Source of the DNA: Rhodopseudomonas palustris HaA2
GTDB taxonomy: Bacteria > Pseudomonadota > Alphaproteobacteria > Rhizobiales > Xanthobacteraceae
Length of the DNA stretch: 64,000 nucleotides
Assembly: GCF_000013365.1 (NCBI RefSeq)
Contig: NC_007778.1
Coordinates: 1,984,001-2,048,000, forward strand
Reading direction: 5' to 3'
In this document: positions 8,576 to 18,748 of the stretch, piece after piece
How positions within the stretch are numbered: position 1 is the stretch's first letter
How the letters are laid out: each line of letters begins with the position of its first letter
Translations under genes and position numbers: made by a program
Notes under the pieces: generated by a model
Database searches by the model: none
Seen by the model: the letters and a program-made list of their open reading frames with translations, nothing else
What the model was told of the DNA's origin: nothing

Positions 8576-9454
8576 CTACCTGATCCCCTCGACGACACGC
8601 GCAACTTTCCCTCCTGACTTAGTTTTCTTGTTGTCGGATTTGTCTGGTCTTCTTGATTGCGGCGCCGCTGTCCCACCGAGCGCCGCTTCGATTTTCCTTA
8701 CCATCGCCACGAGACGAGGTCCAATGTCGTTGAGAAGACGATCTTCCGTGAAGCGGAATGCGGGCGCGCCGCAGTTGAATGCGTAGGGGCCGGTGCCATC
8801 GTTCAACGTCAGCGCGACTCCCGCAGCGTGCACGTCGTCCTGCCATTCGCCGACCGAAATAGCAAAGCCGTGCTTGGCGACCATCTCTTCGGAGCGTTCG
8901 ATTCCTTCCTTGATGCGCGGCCAGCGGCTGCCGTAGTGCTCGCGCATGTCGCGCAGCAAGGACGCACGTTCGTCGCCTTGCAGTGCACACAAGTAAGCGC
9001 GGCCCATCGCGGTGGTCGCGATCGGAATCCGCGAGCCGACGTCGAGTTGCACGCCCACGGTGAGGCTGGAGCGCGCCTGGCCGACATAGATCATGCTGAT
9101 CCGGTCGCGCGCGCCGACCGCGACCGCGCCGCCGGTCTGCTGCATCAATTCGTCGCGGAACGGCTGCGACAGGTGACGGACGCCGAGATTGGCGAGCGCC
9201 GCATAACCCAGCGACATCGCTGCCGGCGCGAGCTGATACTTCTCGAATCGCGGCACCTGGGTGAGATAGCCGAGCTTGGTCAGCGTGTAGGTCAGCCGCG
9301 AGATCGTCGGCTTCGGCAGTTTGGTCCGCGCCGCGATTTCCTGATTGCCGAGCAGGCCGTCATTAGGGCCGAACGCACGCAGGACTTCGAGGCCGCGCGA
9401 CAGCGCGACGACGAAACTGCGATCGGTCGCGGCTTTTTTCGGCGGACGTTTCAT
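8576..9454 (-). CDS. IclR-family transcriptional regulator of the pim/transport locus
   Basis: This 292-residue protein has an N-terminal winged helix-turn-helix (residues 12-75; helix pair EIAARTKLPKPTISRLTYTL) and a C-terminal IclR effector domain (about 90-260) with VGVQLDVGSRIPIATTAMGRAYL and the EWQDDVHAAGVALTLNDG block. A Lys/Arg-rich tail follows. I prefer the ATG at 9454 (MKRP) to the GTG at 9463. It is divergent from pimF, and a perfect palindrome of the type IclR proteins bind lies between them. It probably controls both pim and liv genes and itself; whether it represses or activates cannot be read from sequence. Confidence 0.9.
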   Translation of the reverse strand: MKRPPKKAATDRSFVVALSRGLEVLRAFGPNDGLLGNQEIAARTKLPKPTISRLTYTLTKLGYLTQVPRFEKYQLAPAAMSLGYAALANLGVRHLSQPFRDELMQQTGGAVAVGARDRISMIYVGQARSSLTVGVQLDVGSRIPIATTAMGRAYLCALQGDERASLLRDMREHYGSRWPRIKEGIERSEEMVAKHGFAISVGEWQDDVHAAGVALTLNDGTGPYAFNCGAPAFRFTEDRLLNDIGPRLVAMVRKIEAALGGTAAPQSRRPDKSDNKKTKSGGKVARVVEGIR

Positions 9455-9485
9455 TCCCGGCACGTTTGATTGATTATGGTCGTCG

Positions 9486-9554
9486 TTGACAAGCGACGCT
9501 CTTCAAAATATCCCTCGCTGTCAAGATGTGAAACTAAATTTCGCACTGCGAAAT
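9486..9554. promoter_or_regulatory. iclR-pimF control region: promoter-like boxes and palindromic operator
   Basis: A perfect 17-bp palindrome, ATTTCGCA-C-TGCGAAAT, occupies 9538-9554, 42 bp before the pimF ATG; TTCGCA/TGCGAA half-sites are typical of IclR-family operators. Upstream, TTGACA (9486-9491) and TATCCC (9509-9514) are 17 bp apart and could form a sigma-70 promoter. In that case the palindrome sits just downstream of the transcription start, a repressor position. A second imperfect inverted repeat (arms 9486-9496 and 9515-9524) surrounds the putative -10. pimF has an AGGAG ribosome site. Confidence 0.6.
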
Positions 9555-9595
9555 AGATTTAGATCAATCAAGAAACGTAGCCCGAGGAGAATGCA

Positions 9596-11695
<2,100 letters not shown>

Positions 11696-11718
11696 GCCGC
11701 CACCCCAGACCTCTCCAC

Positions 11719-11869
11719 GAGTCATTCCGGGATGCGCCTCTTGGCGCAGACCCGGAATCCATAACCCCTGAGCTCTATATTGGGCACTGCGCTGCAGCGT
11801 TCTTTGTGAGGCGCAAAGCCAGGGGCTATGGAATCCGGGTTCGTGCTGCGCACGCCCCGGAATGACGAG
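11719..11869. repeat. Interspersed palindromic repeat (family B) between pimF and pimA
   Basis: The element is a nested inverted repeat built of TCATTCCGGG, CCCGGAATCC, GGAATCCGGG and CCCCGGAATGACGA modules. The same modules recur at 17526-17628 and 34420-34572. It fills most of the 208-bp gap between pimF and pimA and could fold in RNA. No gene is seen in this gap. Confidence 0.7.
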
Positions 11870-11903
11870 CTGTTAGTTCTGCTGTCATTACGATTGTGAA
11901 CCC

Positions 11904-13589
11904 ATGACCCACCCCGGTGAGCAGTACTATCCGCCCGGCGTTCGCTGGGATGCGGAGATCGCGAAGGGCACGTTGCCCGATCTCCTGGCGAAGGCGGCGA
12001 CCGACTACGCGGCGCGGCCGGCGCTGGAATTCCGCGACGGCCAGATAAATTACGCCGGGCTGCAGGAACGCGCCGACATCGCCGCCGCAGCCCTGCTGCG
12101 CGCCGGCTACGGCCCCGGCGCTTCGGTCGCTCTGTTTCTCGGCAACACGCCGGATCACCCGATCAACTTCTTCGGCGCGCTGAAGGCCGGCGCCCGCGTT
12201 GTGCATCTGTCGCCGCTCGACGGCGAGCGGGCGCTGTCGCACAAGCTCAGCGATTCCGGCGCGCGCGTGCTGATCACCACCGATTCCGCAGCATTGCTGC
12301 CGATGGCGCTGAGGTTCCTCGACAAGGGTCTGCTCGATCGCCTGATCGTCTGCGCCGACTCAGATTGGGGCGCATCGGCCACGCCGCTCGCCCCATTGCC
12401 GGACGATCCGCGCGTGATCCGCTACGCCGACTTCATCGAAGGCCCTGCGAAGCCCGCCGCATGGCCGCAGATCTCGCCCGACGACATCGCGCTCCTGCAA
12501 TACACCGGCGGCACCACCGGCCTGCCCAAGGGCGCGATGCTGACTCACGCCAATCTCACCTCGGCGGTGTCGATCTACGACGTCTGGGGCCTGGTGCGCG
12601 CGGGCGAGGGCGGCGCGCATCGCGTGATCTGCGTGCTGCCGCTGTTTCACATCTACGCGCTGACCGTGATCCTGCTGCGCTGTCTGAAGCAGGGCGACCT
12701 GATCTCGCTGCATCAGCGCTTCGACGTCGCCGCGGTGTTCCGCGACATCGAGGAGAAGCGCGCCACGGTGTTCCCCGGCGTGCCGACGATGTGGATCGCG
12801 CTCGCCAACGATCCGTCGCTGGAGAGCCGCGATCTGTCGTCGCTGACGATGGCCGGCTCCGGCGGCGCGCCGCTGCCGGTCGAGGTCGCGCGATTGTTCG
12901 AGCGCAAGACCAATCTCAAACTCAAGAGCGGCTGGGGCATGACCGAGACCTGCTCGCCCGGCACCGGCCATCCGCCGGACGGGCCCGACAAGCCGGGCTC
13001 GATCGGGCTGATGCTGCCGGGGATCGAACTCGACGTCGTCGCGCTCGACGATCCGAAGAAGGTTCTGCCGCCCGGCGAAGTCGGCGAGATCCGGGTCCGC
13101 GGTCCCAATGTCACCCAGGGCTACTGGAACCGGGCGCAGGAAACCGCGGAGTCGTTCGTCGGTGACCGTTTTCTCACCGGCGATATCGGCTATATGGACT
13201 CCGACGGCTATTTCTTCCTGGTCGACCGCAAGAAGGACATGATCATTTCGGGAGGATTCAACGTCTACCCGCAGATGATCGAACAAGCGATCTATGAACA
13301 TCCGGCGGTGCAGGAAGTGATCGTGATTGGCATCCCCGACGATTATCGCGGCGAGGCGGCGAAGGCGTTCGTCAAGCTGCGCGACGGCGCGAAGCCTTTC
13401 AGCGTCGAGGAGCTGCGCGATTTCCTCAAGGGCAAACTCGGCAAGCACGAGCTGCCCGCCGCGGTCGAGTTCGTCGACGAATTGCCGCGCACCCCGGTCG
13501 GCAAACTCTCGCGCCACGAACTGCGCAATCAGCTACCCAAATCCACCAACCAGAGCCAACAGCAAACCGCACAGGGAGTCCGCCCATGA
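11904..13589 (+). CDS. pimA: Acyl-CoA ligase (medium-chain dicarboxylate/fatty acid-CoA ligase)
   Basis: This 561-residue AMP-forming ligase activates acids to CoA thioesters at the expense of ATP. The ATP motif [12 protein letters not shown] is at about 199-210, the adenylate-forming motif WGMTET near residue 344, and the hinge/C-terminal domain core [16 protein letters not shown] near residue 440. The conserved catalytic Lys lies in the final [14 protein letters not shown] segment. In R. palustris the homologous PimA was reported active on C7-C14 dicarboxylic and fatty acids; substrate here is inferred from that. It overlaps pimB by four bases. Confidence 0.9.
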   Translation: MTHPGEQYYPPGVRWDAEIAKGTLPDLLAKAATDYAARPALEFRDGQINYAGLQERADIAAAALLRAGYGPGASVALFLGNTPDHPINFFGALKAGARVVHLSPLDGERALSHKLSDSGARVLITTDSAALLPMALRFLDKGLLDRLIVCADSDWGASATPLAPLPDDPRVIRYADFIEGPAKPAAWPQISPDDIALLQYTGGTTGLPKGAMLTHANLTSAVSIYDVWGLVRAGEGGAHRVICVLPLFHIYALTVILLRCLKQGDLISLHQRFDVAAVFRDIEEKRATVFPGVPTMWIALANDPSLESRDLSSLTMAGSGGAPLPVEVARLFERKTNLKLKSGWGMTETCSPGTGHPPDGPDKPGSIGLMLPGIELDVVALDDPKKVLPPGEVGEIRVRGPNVTQGYWNRAQETAESFVGDRFLTGDIGYMDSDGYFFLVDRKKDMIISGGFNVYPQMIEQAIYEHPAVQEVIVIGIPDDYRGEAAKAFVKLRDGAKPFSVEELRDFLKGKLGKHELPAAVEFVDELPRTPVGKLSRHELRNQLPKSTNQSQQQTAQGVRP

Positions 13590-14773
13590 CCGACGCCGTA
13601 ATCGTTTCCACCGCGCGCACGCCGATCGGCAAGGCCTATCGCGGCGCCCTCAACGCCACCGAGGGCGCGACCTTGCTGGGCCATGCGATCGAGCACGCCG
13701 TCAAGCGTGCCGGCATCGACCCGAAGGAGGTCGAGGACGTGGTGATGGGCGCCGCGATGCAGCAGGGCGCCACCGGCGGCAACATCGCCCGCAAGGCGCT
13801 GCTGCGCGCCGGCCTGCCGGTCTCCACCGCCGGTACCACGATCGACCGGCAATGCGCCTCCGGCCTGCAGGCGATCGCGCTCGCCGCGCGCTCGGTGCTG
13901 TTCGATGGCGTCGAGATCGCGGTCGGCGGCGGCGGCGAGTCGATCAGCTTGGTGCAGAACGACAAGATGAACGGCTTCCACGCCGTCGATCCGGCGCTGC
14001 AGGCGATCAAGGGCGACGTCTACATGGCGATGCTCGACACCGCCGAAACGGTGGCGAAGCGCTACGGCATCTCGCGCGAGCGCCAGGACGAGTATTCGCT
14101 GGAGAGCCAGCGCCGCACCGCTGCGGCGCAGCAGGGCGGCAAGTTCGCCGACGAGATCGCGCCGATCGCGACCAAGATGGGCGTCGTCGACAAGGCCACC
14201 GGCGAGGTATCGTTCAAGGACATCACGCTGTCGCAAGACGAGGGCCCGCGGCCCGAGACCTCCGCTGAAGGTCTCGCCAGCCTGAAGGCGGTGCGCGGCG
14301 AGGGCTTCACCATCACCGCCGGCAACGCCAGCCAGCTCTCCGACGGCGCCTCCGCCACGGTGATCATGAGCGACAAGACCGCGGCGGCGAAGGGCCTGAA
14401 GCCGCTCGGCATCTTCCGCGGCATGGTCTCGCACGGCTGCGAGCCGGACGAGATGGGCATCGGCCCGGTGTTCGCGGTGCCGCGTCTGTTGAAGCGCCAC
14501 GGCCTGACCGTCGACGACATCGGCGTCTGGGAGCTCAACGAAGCCTTCGCCGTGCAGGTGCTGTACTGCCGCGACAAGCTCGGCATCGATCCGGAGAAGC
14601 TCAACGTCAATGGCGGCGCGATCTCGGTCGGCCACCCCTACGGCATGTCGGGCGCCCGCCTCGCCGGCCACGCCCTGATCGAAGGCCGTCGCCGCAAGGC
14701 GAAGTACGCGGTGGTGACGATGTGCGTCGGCGGCGGCATGGGCTCGGCCGGCCTGTTCGAGATCGTGCACTGA
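13586..14773 (+). CDS. pimB: Acetyl-CoA acetyltransferase / beta-ketothiolase
   Basis: This 395-residue thiolase cleaves 3-ketoacyl-CoA with CoA, the last beta-oxidation step. It has the active-site Cys in [11 protein letters not shown] near residue 90, the NEAFAVQ block near residue 316, His in [16 protein letters not shown] near residue 348 and the second catalytic Cys in [10 protein letters not shown] near residue 379. Its length equals the usual 390-400. The ATGA overlap with pimA indicates coupled translation. A repeat-filled gap of 219 bp separates it from pimC. Confidence 0.93.
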   Translation: MTDAVIVSTARTPIGKAYRGALNATEGATLLGHAIEHAVKRAGIDPKEVEDVVMGAAMQQGATGGNIARKALLRAGLPVSTAGTTIDRQCASGLQAIALAARSVLFDGVEIAVGGGGESISLVQNDKMNGFHAVDPALQAIKGDVYMAMLDTAETVAKRYGISRERQDEYSLESQRRTAAAQQGGKFADEIAPIATKMGVVDKATGEVSFKDITLSQDEGPRPETSAEGLASLKAVRGEGFTITAGNASQLSDGASATVIMSDKTAAAKGLKPLGIFRGMVSHGCEPDEMGIGPVFAVPRLLKRHGLTVDDIGVWELNEAFAVQVLYCRDKLGIDPEKLNVNGGAISVGHPYGMSGARLAGHALIEGRRRKAKYAVVTMCVGGGMGSAGLFEIVH

Positions 14774-14799
14774 GGAAGTAACAACGGGCACCGACTAAA

Positions 14800-14930
14800 C
14801 CTCTCCCCGCGTGCGGGGAGAGGTCGACCGGCGAAGCCGGTCGGGTGAGGGGGCGTTTCAACAAGGCCGAGCGACCGTGCTCGGCTCGCCCCTCACCCCA
14901 ACCCTCTCCCCGCAAGAGCGGGGCGAGGGA
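14800..14930. repeat. Interspersed palindromic repeat (family A) between pimB and pimC
   Basis: A CCTCTCCCCGC/GCGGGGAGAGG hairpin is followed by a CCGGCGAAGCCGG hairpin, GGTGAGGGGGCG, a spacer and an inverted CCCCTCACCCC-AACCCTCTCCCCGC block ending GAGGGA. The same arrangement recurs at 16204-16335 and 18591-18723, with variants at 26080-26226 and 30710-30906. It fills the pimB-pimC gap, with pimC's AAGGAGG ribosome site following. Confidence 0.85.
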
Positions 14931-14992
14931 GGATGCTGCCGGTGTCGCGGGCGACGAGTTGAAACTGATTTGATTGACCCAAGGAGGATCCG

Positions 14993-16183
14993 ATGGATCT
15001 GAACTTCAGCAAGGAAGAAATCGCGTTTCGCGACGAGGTGCGGCAGTTCTTCAAGGACAACGTGCCGGCGAAGACGCGGCAGAAGCTGGTCGAGGGCCGG
15101 CATCCGTCGAAGGACGACATGGTGGAGTGGTATCGCATCCTCCACAAGAAGGGCTGGGGCGTCACCCACTGGCCGAAGGAATATGGCGGCACCGGTTGGA
15201 GCAGCGTGCAGCACTACATCTTCAACGAGGAGCTGCAGGCCGCCCCCGCGCCGCAGCCGCTCGCTTTCGGCGTGTCGATGGTGGGACCTGTGATCTACAC
15301 TTTCGGCAGTGAAGAGCAGAAGAAGCGCTTCCTGCCGCGCATCGCCAGCGTCGAGGATTGGTGGTGCCAGGGCTTCTCCGAGCCCGGCTCCGGCTCCGAT
15401 CTCGCCTCGCTCAAGACCAAGGCCGAGAAGCGCGGCGACAAGTGGATCATCAACGGCCAGAAGACCTGGACCACGCTGGCGCAATACGCCGACTGGATCT
15501 TCTGCCTGTGCCGCACCGACCCCGCCGCCAAGAAGCAGTCGGGCATTTCCTTCATCCTGGTCGACATGAAGACCAAGGGCATCACGGTGCGCCCGATCCA
15601 GACCATCGACGGCGGCAAGGAAGTCAACGAAGTGTTCTTCGACGACGTCGAGGTGCCGCTCGAAAATCTGGTCGGCGAGGAGAACAAGGGCTGGGACTAC
15701 GCCAAATTCCTGCTCGGCAACGAGCGCACCGGCATTGCCCGGGTCGGCATGTCGAAGGAGCGCATCCGCCGCATCAAGGAACTGGCCGCCTCGGTCGAAT
15801 CCGGCGGCAAGCCGGTGATCGAGAACCCCAAGTTCCGCGACAAGCTCGCCGCGGTCGAGATCGAGCTGAAGGCGCTCGAACTGACGCAGCTCCGCGTCGT
15901 CGCCGATGAAGGCAAGCACGGCAAGGGCAAGCCGAACCCGGCGTCGTCGGTGCTGAAGATCAAGGGCTCCGAGATCCAGCAGGCGACCACCGAGCTGTTG
16001 ATGGAAGTGATCGGCCCGTTCGCCGCGCCCTACGATGTGCACGGCGACGACGACAGCAACGAGACGATGGACTGGACCGCGCAGATCGCGCCGAGCTACT
16101 TCAACAACCGCAAGGTGTCGATCTACGGCGGCTCGAACGAGATCCAGCGCAACATCATCACCAAGGCGGTGCTCGGGCTGTAA
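14993..16183 (+). CDS. pimC: Acyl-CoA dehydrogenase, large-type subunit
   Basis: This 396-residue flavoenzyme introduces the 2,3 double bond in acyl-CoA. It shows WWCQGFSEPGSGSDLASLKT near residue 121 (FAD/substrate segment), NGQKTWTTLAQYADW near residue 153 and the C-terminal IYGGSNEIQRNIITKAVLGL. In human MCAD-type enzymes the corresponding segment carries the catalytic Glu (YEGT); here it reads YGGS, as in other large-type subunits, so the base must lie elsewhere or in the partner. It is immediately followed by a second, dissimilar acyl-CoA dehydrogenase gene, suggesting a two-subunit enzyme. Strong AAGGAGG site. Confidence 0.92.
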   Translation: MDLNFSKEEIAFRDEVRQFFKDNVPAKTRQKLVEGRHPSKDDMVEWYRILHKKGWGVTHWPKEYGGTGWSSVQHYIFNEELQAAPAPQPLAFGVSMVGPVIYTFGSEEQKKRFLPRIASVEDWWCQGFSEPGSGSDLASLKTKAEKRGDKWIINGQKTWTTLAQYADWIFCLCRTDPAAKKQSGISFILVDMKTKGITVRPIQTIDGGKEVNEVFFDDVEVPLENLVGEENKGWDYAKFLLGNERTGIARVGMSKERIRRIKELAASVESGGKPVIENPKFRDKLAAVEIELKALELTQLRVVADEGKHGKGKPNPASSVLKIKGSEIQQATTELLMEVIGPFAAPYDVHGDDDSNETMDWTAQIAPSYFNNRKVSIYGGSNEIQRNIITKAVLGL

Positions 16184-16203
16184 GCGCGACGCGCGCTCCT
16201 TCA

Positions 16204-16335
16204 CCTCTCCCCGTGTGCGGGGAGAGGTCGCCCGGCGAAGCCGGGCGGGTGAGGGGGCGTATCAGCGCAGCCGAGAGTCAGCGACGCGTGTCGCCCCTCA
16301 CCCCAACCCTCTCCCCGCAAGAGCGGGGCGAGGGA
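16204..16335. repeat. Interspersed palindromic repeat (family A) between pimC and pimD
   Basis: This copy is nearly identical in layout to 14800-14930: a CCTCTCC-GGAGAGG hairpin, a CCCGGCGAAGCCGGG hairpin, GGTGAGGGGGCG, a spacer and inverted CCCCTCACCCCAACCCTCTCC ending GAGGGA. It fills the 188-bp pimC-pimD gap. Confidence 0.85.
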
Positions 16336-16371
16336 GCACGCCAACCGAATTTCTGAAGGAAAGCCATCACC

Positions 16372-17514
16372 ATGGATTTTGATTTGTCGGAAGAGCAGCG
16401 GCTGCTCAAGGAAAGCGTCGAGGGTCTGTTGAAATCCTCGTACGATTTCGACAGCCGCAAGAAATACGCCAAGGAAAAAGACGGCTGGAGCCGCGACGTC
16501 TGGGGCAAGTTTGCCGAGCAGGGCCTGCTCGGCCTGCCGTTCTCGGAAGAAGACGGCGGCTTCGGCGCCGGCGCGGTCGAGACCATGATCGTGATGGAAG
16601 CGCTCGGCCATTCGCTGGTGCTCGAGCCGTATCTGCCGACCGTGATCATCGCCGGCGGCTTCCTGCGCCGCGCCGGCTCGGCCGCGCAGAAGGCCGCGCA
16701 TCTGCCGGGCATCATCGACGGCAGCAAGACCTTCGCGTTCGCCCAGCTCGAGAAGAATTCGCGCTGGGATCTCGGCGACGTCTCCACCACTGCCAAGAAG
16801 AAGGGCGACGGCTGGATCCTCGACGGCGAGAAGTTCGTGGTGCTGAACGGCGAGGCCGCCGACACGCTGGTGGTCACCGCGCGCACCGCGGGCGGCCAGC
16901 GTGACCGCAACGGCGTCGGCGTGTTTCTGGTGCCGGCCGACGCCAAGGGCGTGTCGCGCAAGGGCTACCCGACCCAGGACGGCCAGCGCGCCGCCGACAT
17001 CACCTTCACCGGCGTCGAGATCGGCGCGGATGCAGTGATCGGCGATCCGGCCAACGGCCTGCCGCTGATCGAGCAGGTGGTCGACGACGCCCGCTCGGCG
17101 CTGTGCGCGGAGGCGGTCGGCGCGATGGATGAATCGCTCACCACCACGGTCGAGTACATCAAGACCCGCAAGCAGTTCGGCGTGCCGATCGGCAGCTTCC
17201 AGGTGCTGCAGCATCGCGCCGCCGACATGTTCGTCGCCGCCGAACAGGCCCGCTCGATGGCGATGTTCGCCACCATGGCGGCGGATTTCGACGACGCGAA
17301 AGAGCGTGCCAACGCCATCGCGGCGGCCAAGGTGCAGATCGGCAAGTCGGCCAAGTTCGTCGGCCAGCAGTCGATCCAGCTGCACGGCGGCATCGGCATG
17401 ACGATGGAAGCCAAGATCGGCCACTACTTCAAGCGGCTGACCATGATCGAACAGACCTTCGGCGACACCGACCACCACTTGGCGCGCGTCAGCGAAGCCG
17501 GCGGGCTGATCTGA
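16372..17514 (+). CDS. pimD: Acyl-CoA dehydrogenase, small-type subunit
   Basis: This 380-residue acyl-CoA dehydrogenase is of the divergent kind found paired with a large-type partner. It has GLPFSEEDGGFGAGAVET near residue 50, the RKQFGVPIGSFQVLQHRAADM helix region near residue 265, and the C-terminal QLHGGIGMTMEAKIGHYFKRL block near residue 337. It lacks the usual YEGT catalytic segment. The middle domain is less conserved than in PimC. It sits 188 bp downstream of pimC with only a repeat between, and very likely works with it on medium-chain dicarboxylyl-CoA substrates. Confidence 0.9.
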   Translation: MDFDLSEEQRLLKESVEGLLKSSYDFDSRKKYAKEKDGWSRDVWGKFAEQGLLGLPFSEEDGGFGAGAVETMIVMEALGHSLVLEPYLPTVIIAGGFLRRAGSAAQKAAHLPGIIDGSKTFAFAQLEKNSRWDLGDVSTTAKKKGDGWILDGEKFVVLNGEAADTLVVTARTAGGQRDRNGVGVFLVPADAKGVSRKGYPTQDGQRAADITFTGVEIGADAVIGDPANGLPLIEQVVDDARSALCAEAVGAMDESLTTTVEYIKTRKQFGVPIGSFQVLQHRAADMFVAAEQARSMAMFATMAADFDDAKERANAIAAAKVQIGKSAKFVGQQSIQLHGGIGMTMEAKIGHYFKRLTMIEQTFGDTDHHLARVSEAGGLI

Positions 17515-17525
17515 GCCTCTCAACG

Positions 17526-17713
17526 AGTCATTCCGGGGCGCTCACGCAGTGAGCGAACCCGGAATCTCTGTTTCCAAGAACCGCGAGATTCCGGGGAGCG
17601 CGCCTGCGGCGCGCATCCCGGAATGACTTGTATAAACGTCATTGCCGGGCTTGACCCGGCAATCCATCTTCTTCGGAAGAGATGGATGCGCGGGTCAAGC
17701 CCGCGCATGACGG
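17526..17713. repeat. Interspersed palindromic repeats (family B and a related element)
   Basis: The stretch 17526-17628 carries the TCATTCCGGGG...CCCGGAAT / ATTCCGGGG...CCCGGAATGACT modules seen at 11719 and 34420. A second element, 17638-17713, reads TTGCCGGGCTTGACCCGGCAA then GCGCGGGTCAAGCCCGCGC. Together they fill the gap between pimD and the SDR gene. A terminator activity is possible but there is no T-run. Confidence 0.7.
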
Positions 17714-17761
17714 CCAGAATGCGGAATAACCGCAAACAACAACCTTAGGGAGCGCGCTACC

Positions 17762-18535
17762 ATGACCGCCAACCCGTTCGATCTCACCGGCAAGGTCGCC
17801 GTCATCACCGGATCGTCGCGCGGCATCGGGCGGGCGTCGGCGGAGCTGCTGGCGAAGCTCGGCGCCAAGGTGGTGGTGTCGAGCCGCAAGGCCGACGCCT
17901 GTGAAGAGGTGGCGCAATCGATCCGCAAGGACGGCGGCGACTCGCATGTGATCGCCTGCAACATCTCGCGCAAGGCCGAGGTCGAGGCGCTGATCGACGG
18001 CGCCAATGCGAAGTACGGCAAGATCGACATCCTGGTCTGCAACGCCGCGGTGAATCCGTATTACGGCCCGCTGCTCGACATCGCCGACGAGGCGTTCGAC
18101 AAGATCATGGCGTCCAACGTCAAGAGTAACATCTGGCTGTGCGCCCGCGCGATTCCGCAGATGGCCGAGCGCGGCGGCGGCTCGGTGGTGATCGTCTCCT
18201 CGATCGGCGGCCTGCGCGGCTCGACCGTGATCGGCGCCTACGGGATTTCGAAGGCCGCCGACTTCGCGCTGTGCCGCAGCCTCGCCGGCGAGTGGGGGCC
18301 GAGAGGCGTGCGCGTCAATTGCATCGCGCCGGGCCTGGTCAAGACCGACTTCGCCCGCGCGCTGTGGGAAGACGAAGCCAATCTGAAGCGCCGCACCGCC
18401 TCGACCCCACTGCGCCGGATCGGCGAACCGCACGAGATCGCCGGCGCGGTCGCTTATCTGGGGTCGGACGCCGCGACCTTCATGACCGGCCAGACCATCG
18501 TCATCGACGGCGGCGTGACGACGGCGTCGGTGTAG
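17762..18535 (+). CDS. Short-chain dehydrogenase/reductase (SDR)
   Basis: This 257-residue classical SDR has the cofactor motif TGSSRGIGRAS near residue 17, NAAVNP near residue 91, the catalytic Ser in VSSIGG near residue 144, YGISKAA (Tyr, Lys) near residue 160 and the closing VIDGGVTT. It likely reduces or oxidises a hydroxyl/keto group with NAD(P). It is the last plus-strand gene after pimD and may belong to the same pathway, for example on 3-hydroxyacyl intermediates, but the substrate cannot be told. I did not call it pimE because I cannot confirm that gene's identity. AGGGAG ribosome site. Confidence 0.9.
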   Translation: MTANPFDLTGKVAVITGSSRGIGRASAELLAKLGAKVVVSSRKADACEEVAQSIRKDGGDSHVIACNISRKAEVEALIDGANAKYGKIDILVCNAAVNPYYGPLLDIADEAFDKIMASNVKSNIWLCARAIPQMAERGGGSVVIVSSIGGLRGSTVIGAYGISKAADFALCRSLAGEWGPRGVRVNCIAPGLVKTDFARALWEDEANLKRRTASTPLRRIGEPHEIAGAVAYLGSDAATFMTGQTIVIDGGVTTASV

Positions 18536-18590
18536 TCCGCTTTCGCGATACGCAACGCACGAGAAGGTCGAGGCGGTCGCCCCATGCGGA

Positions 18591-18723
18591 CCTCTCCCCG
18601 CGCGCGGGGAGAGGTCGGATTGCGCAGCAATCCGGGTGAGGGGGCGCCTCCGCGCAGCCGAGCCTCCGTGTGCGCGTCGCCCCTCACCCCACCCCTCTCC
18701 CCGCGAAGAGCGGGGCGAGGGAG
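18591..18723. repeat. Interspersed palindromic repeat (family A) between SDR and nasA
   Basis: This is a third close copy of the 14800 element (CCTCTCCCCGC/GCGGGGAGAGG, GGTGAGGGGGCG, CCCCTCACCCC-ACCCCTCTCC). It lies between the convergent ends of the SDR gene and nasA, so any hairpin would be present in both 3' ends. No other feature is seen in 18536-18748. Confidence 0.85.
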
Positions 18724-18748
18724 CAGGCCGGCGCAAGTTGTTAGTTCA

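Noticed and set aside
9558-9571. FNR/FixK-like box (TTTAGATCAATCAA) upstream of pimF
   Set aside because: Only the ATCAA half matches TTGAT-N4-ATCAA; the left half does not.
14800-14930. Family A repeats as CRISPR or as insertion sequences
   Set aside because: There is no regular repeat-spacer array and no transposase; the copies are short nested palindromes scattered between genes.
17762-18535. Naming the SDR gene pimE
   Set aside because: Position fits the end of a pim operon, but I cannot confirm that the published pimE encodes an SDR, so no symbol was given.
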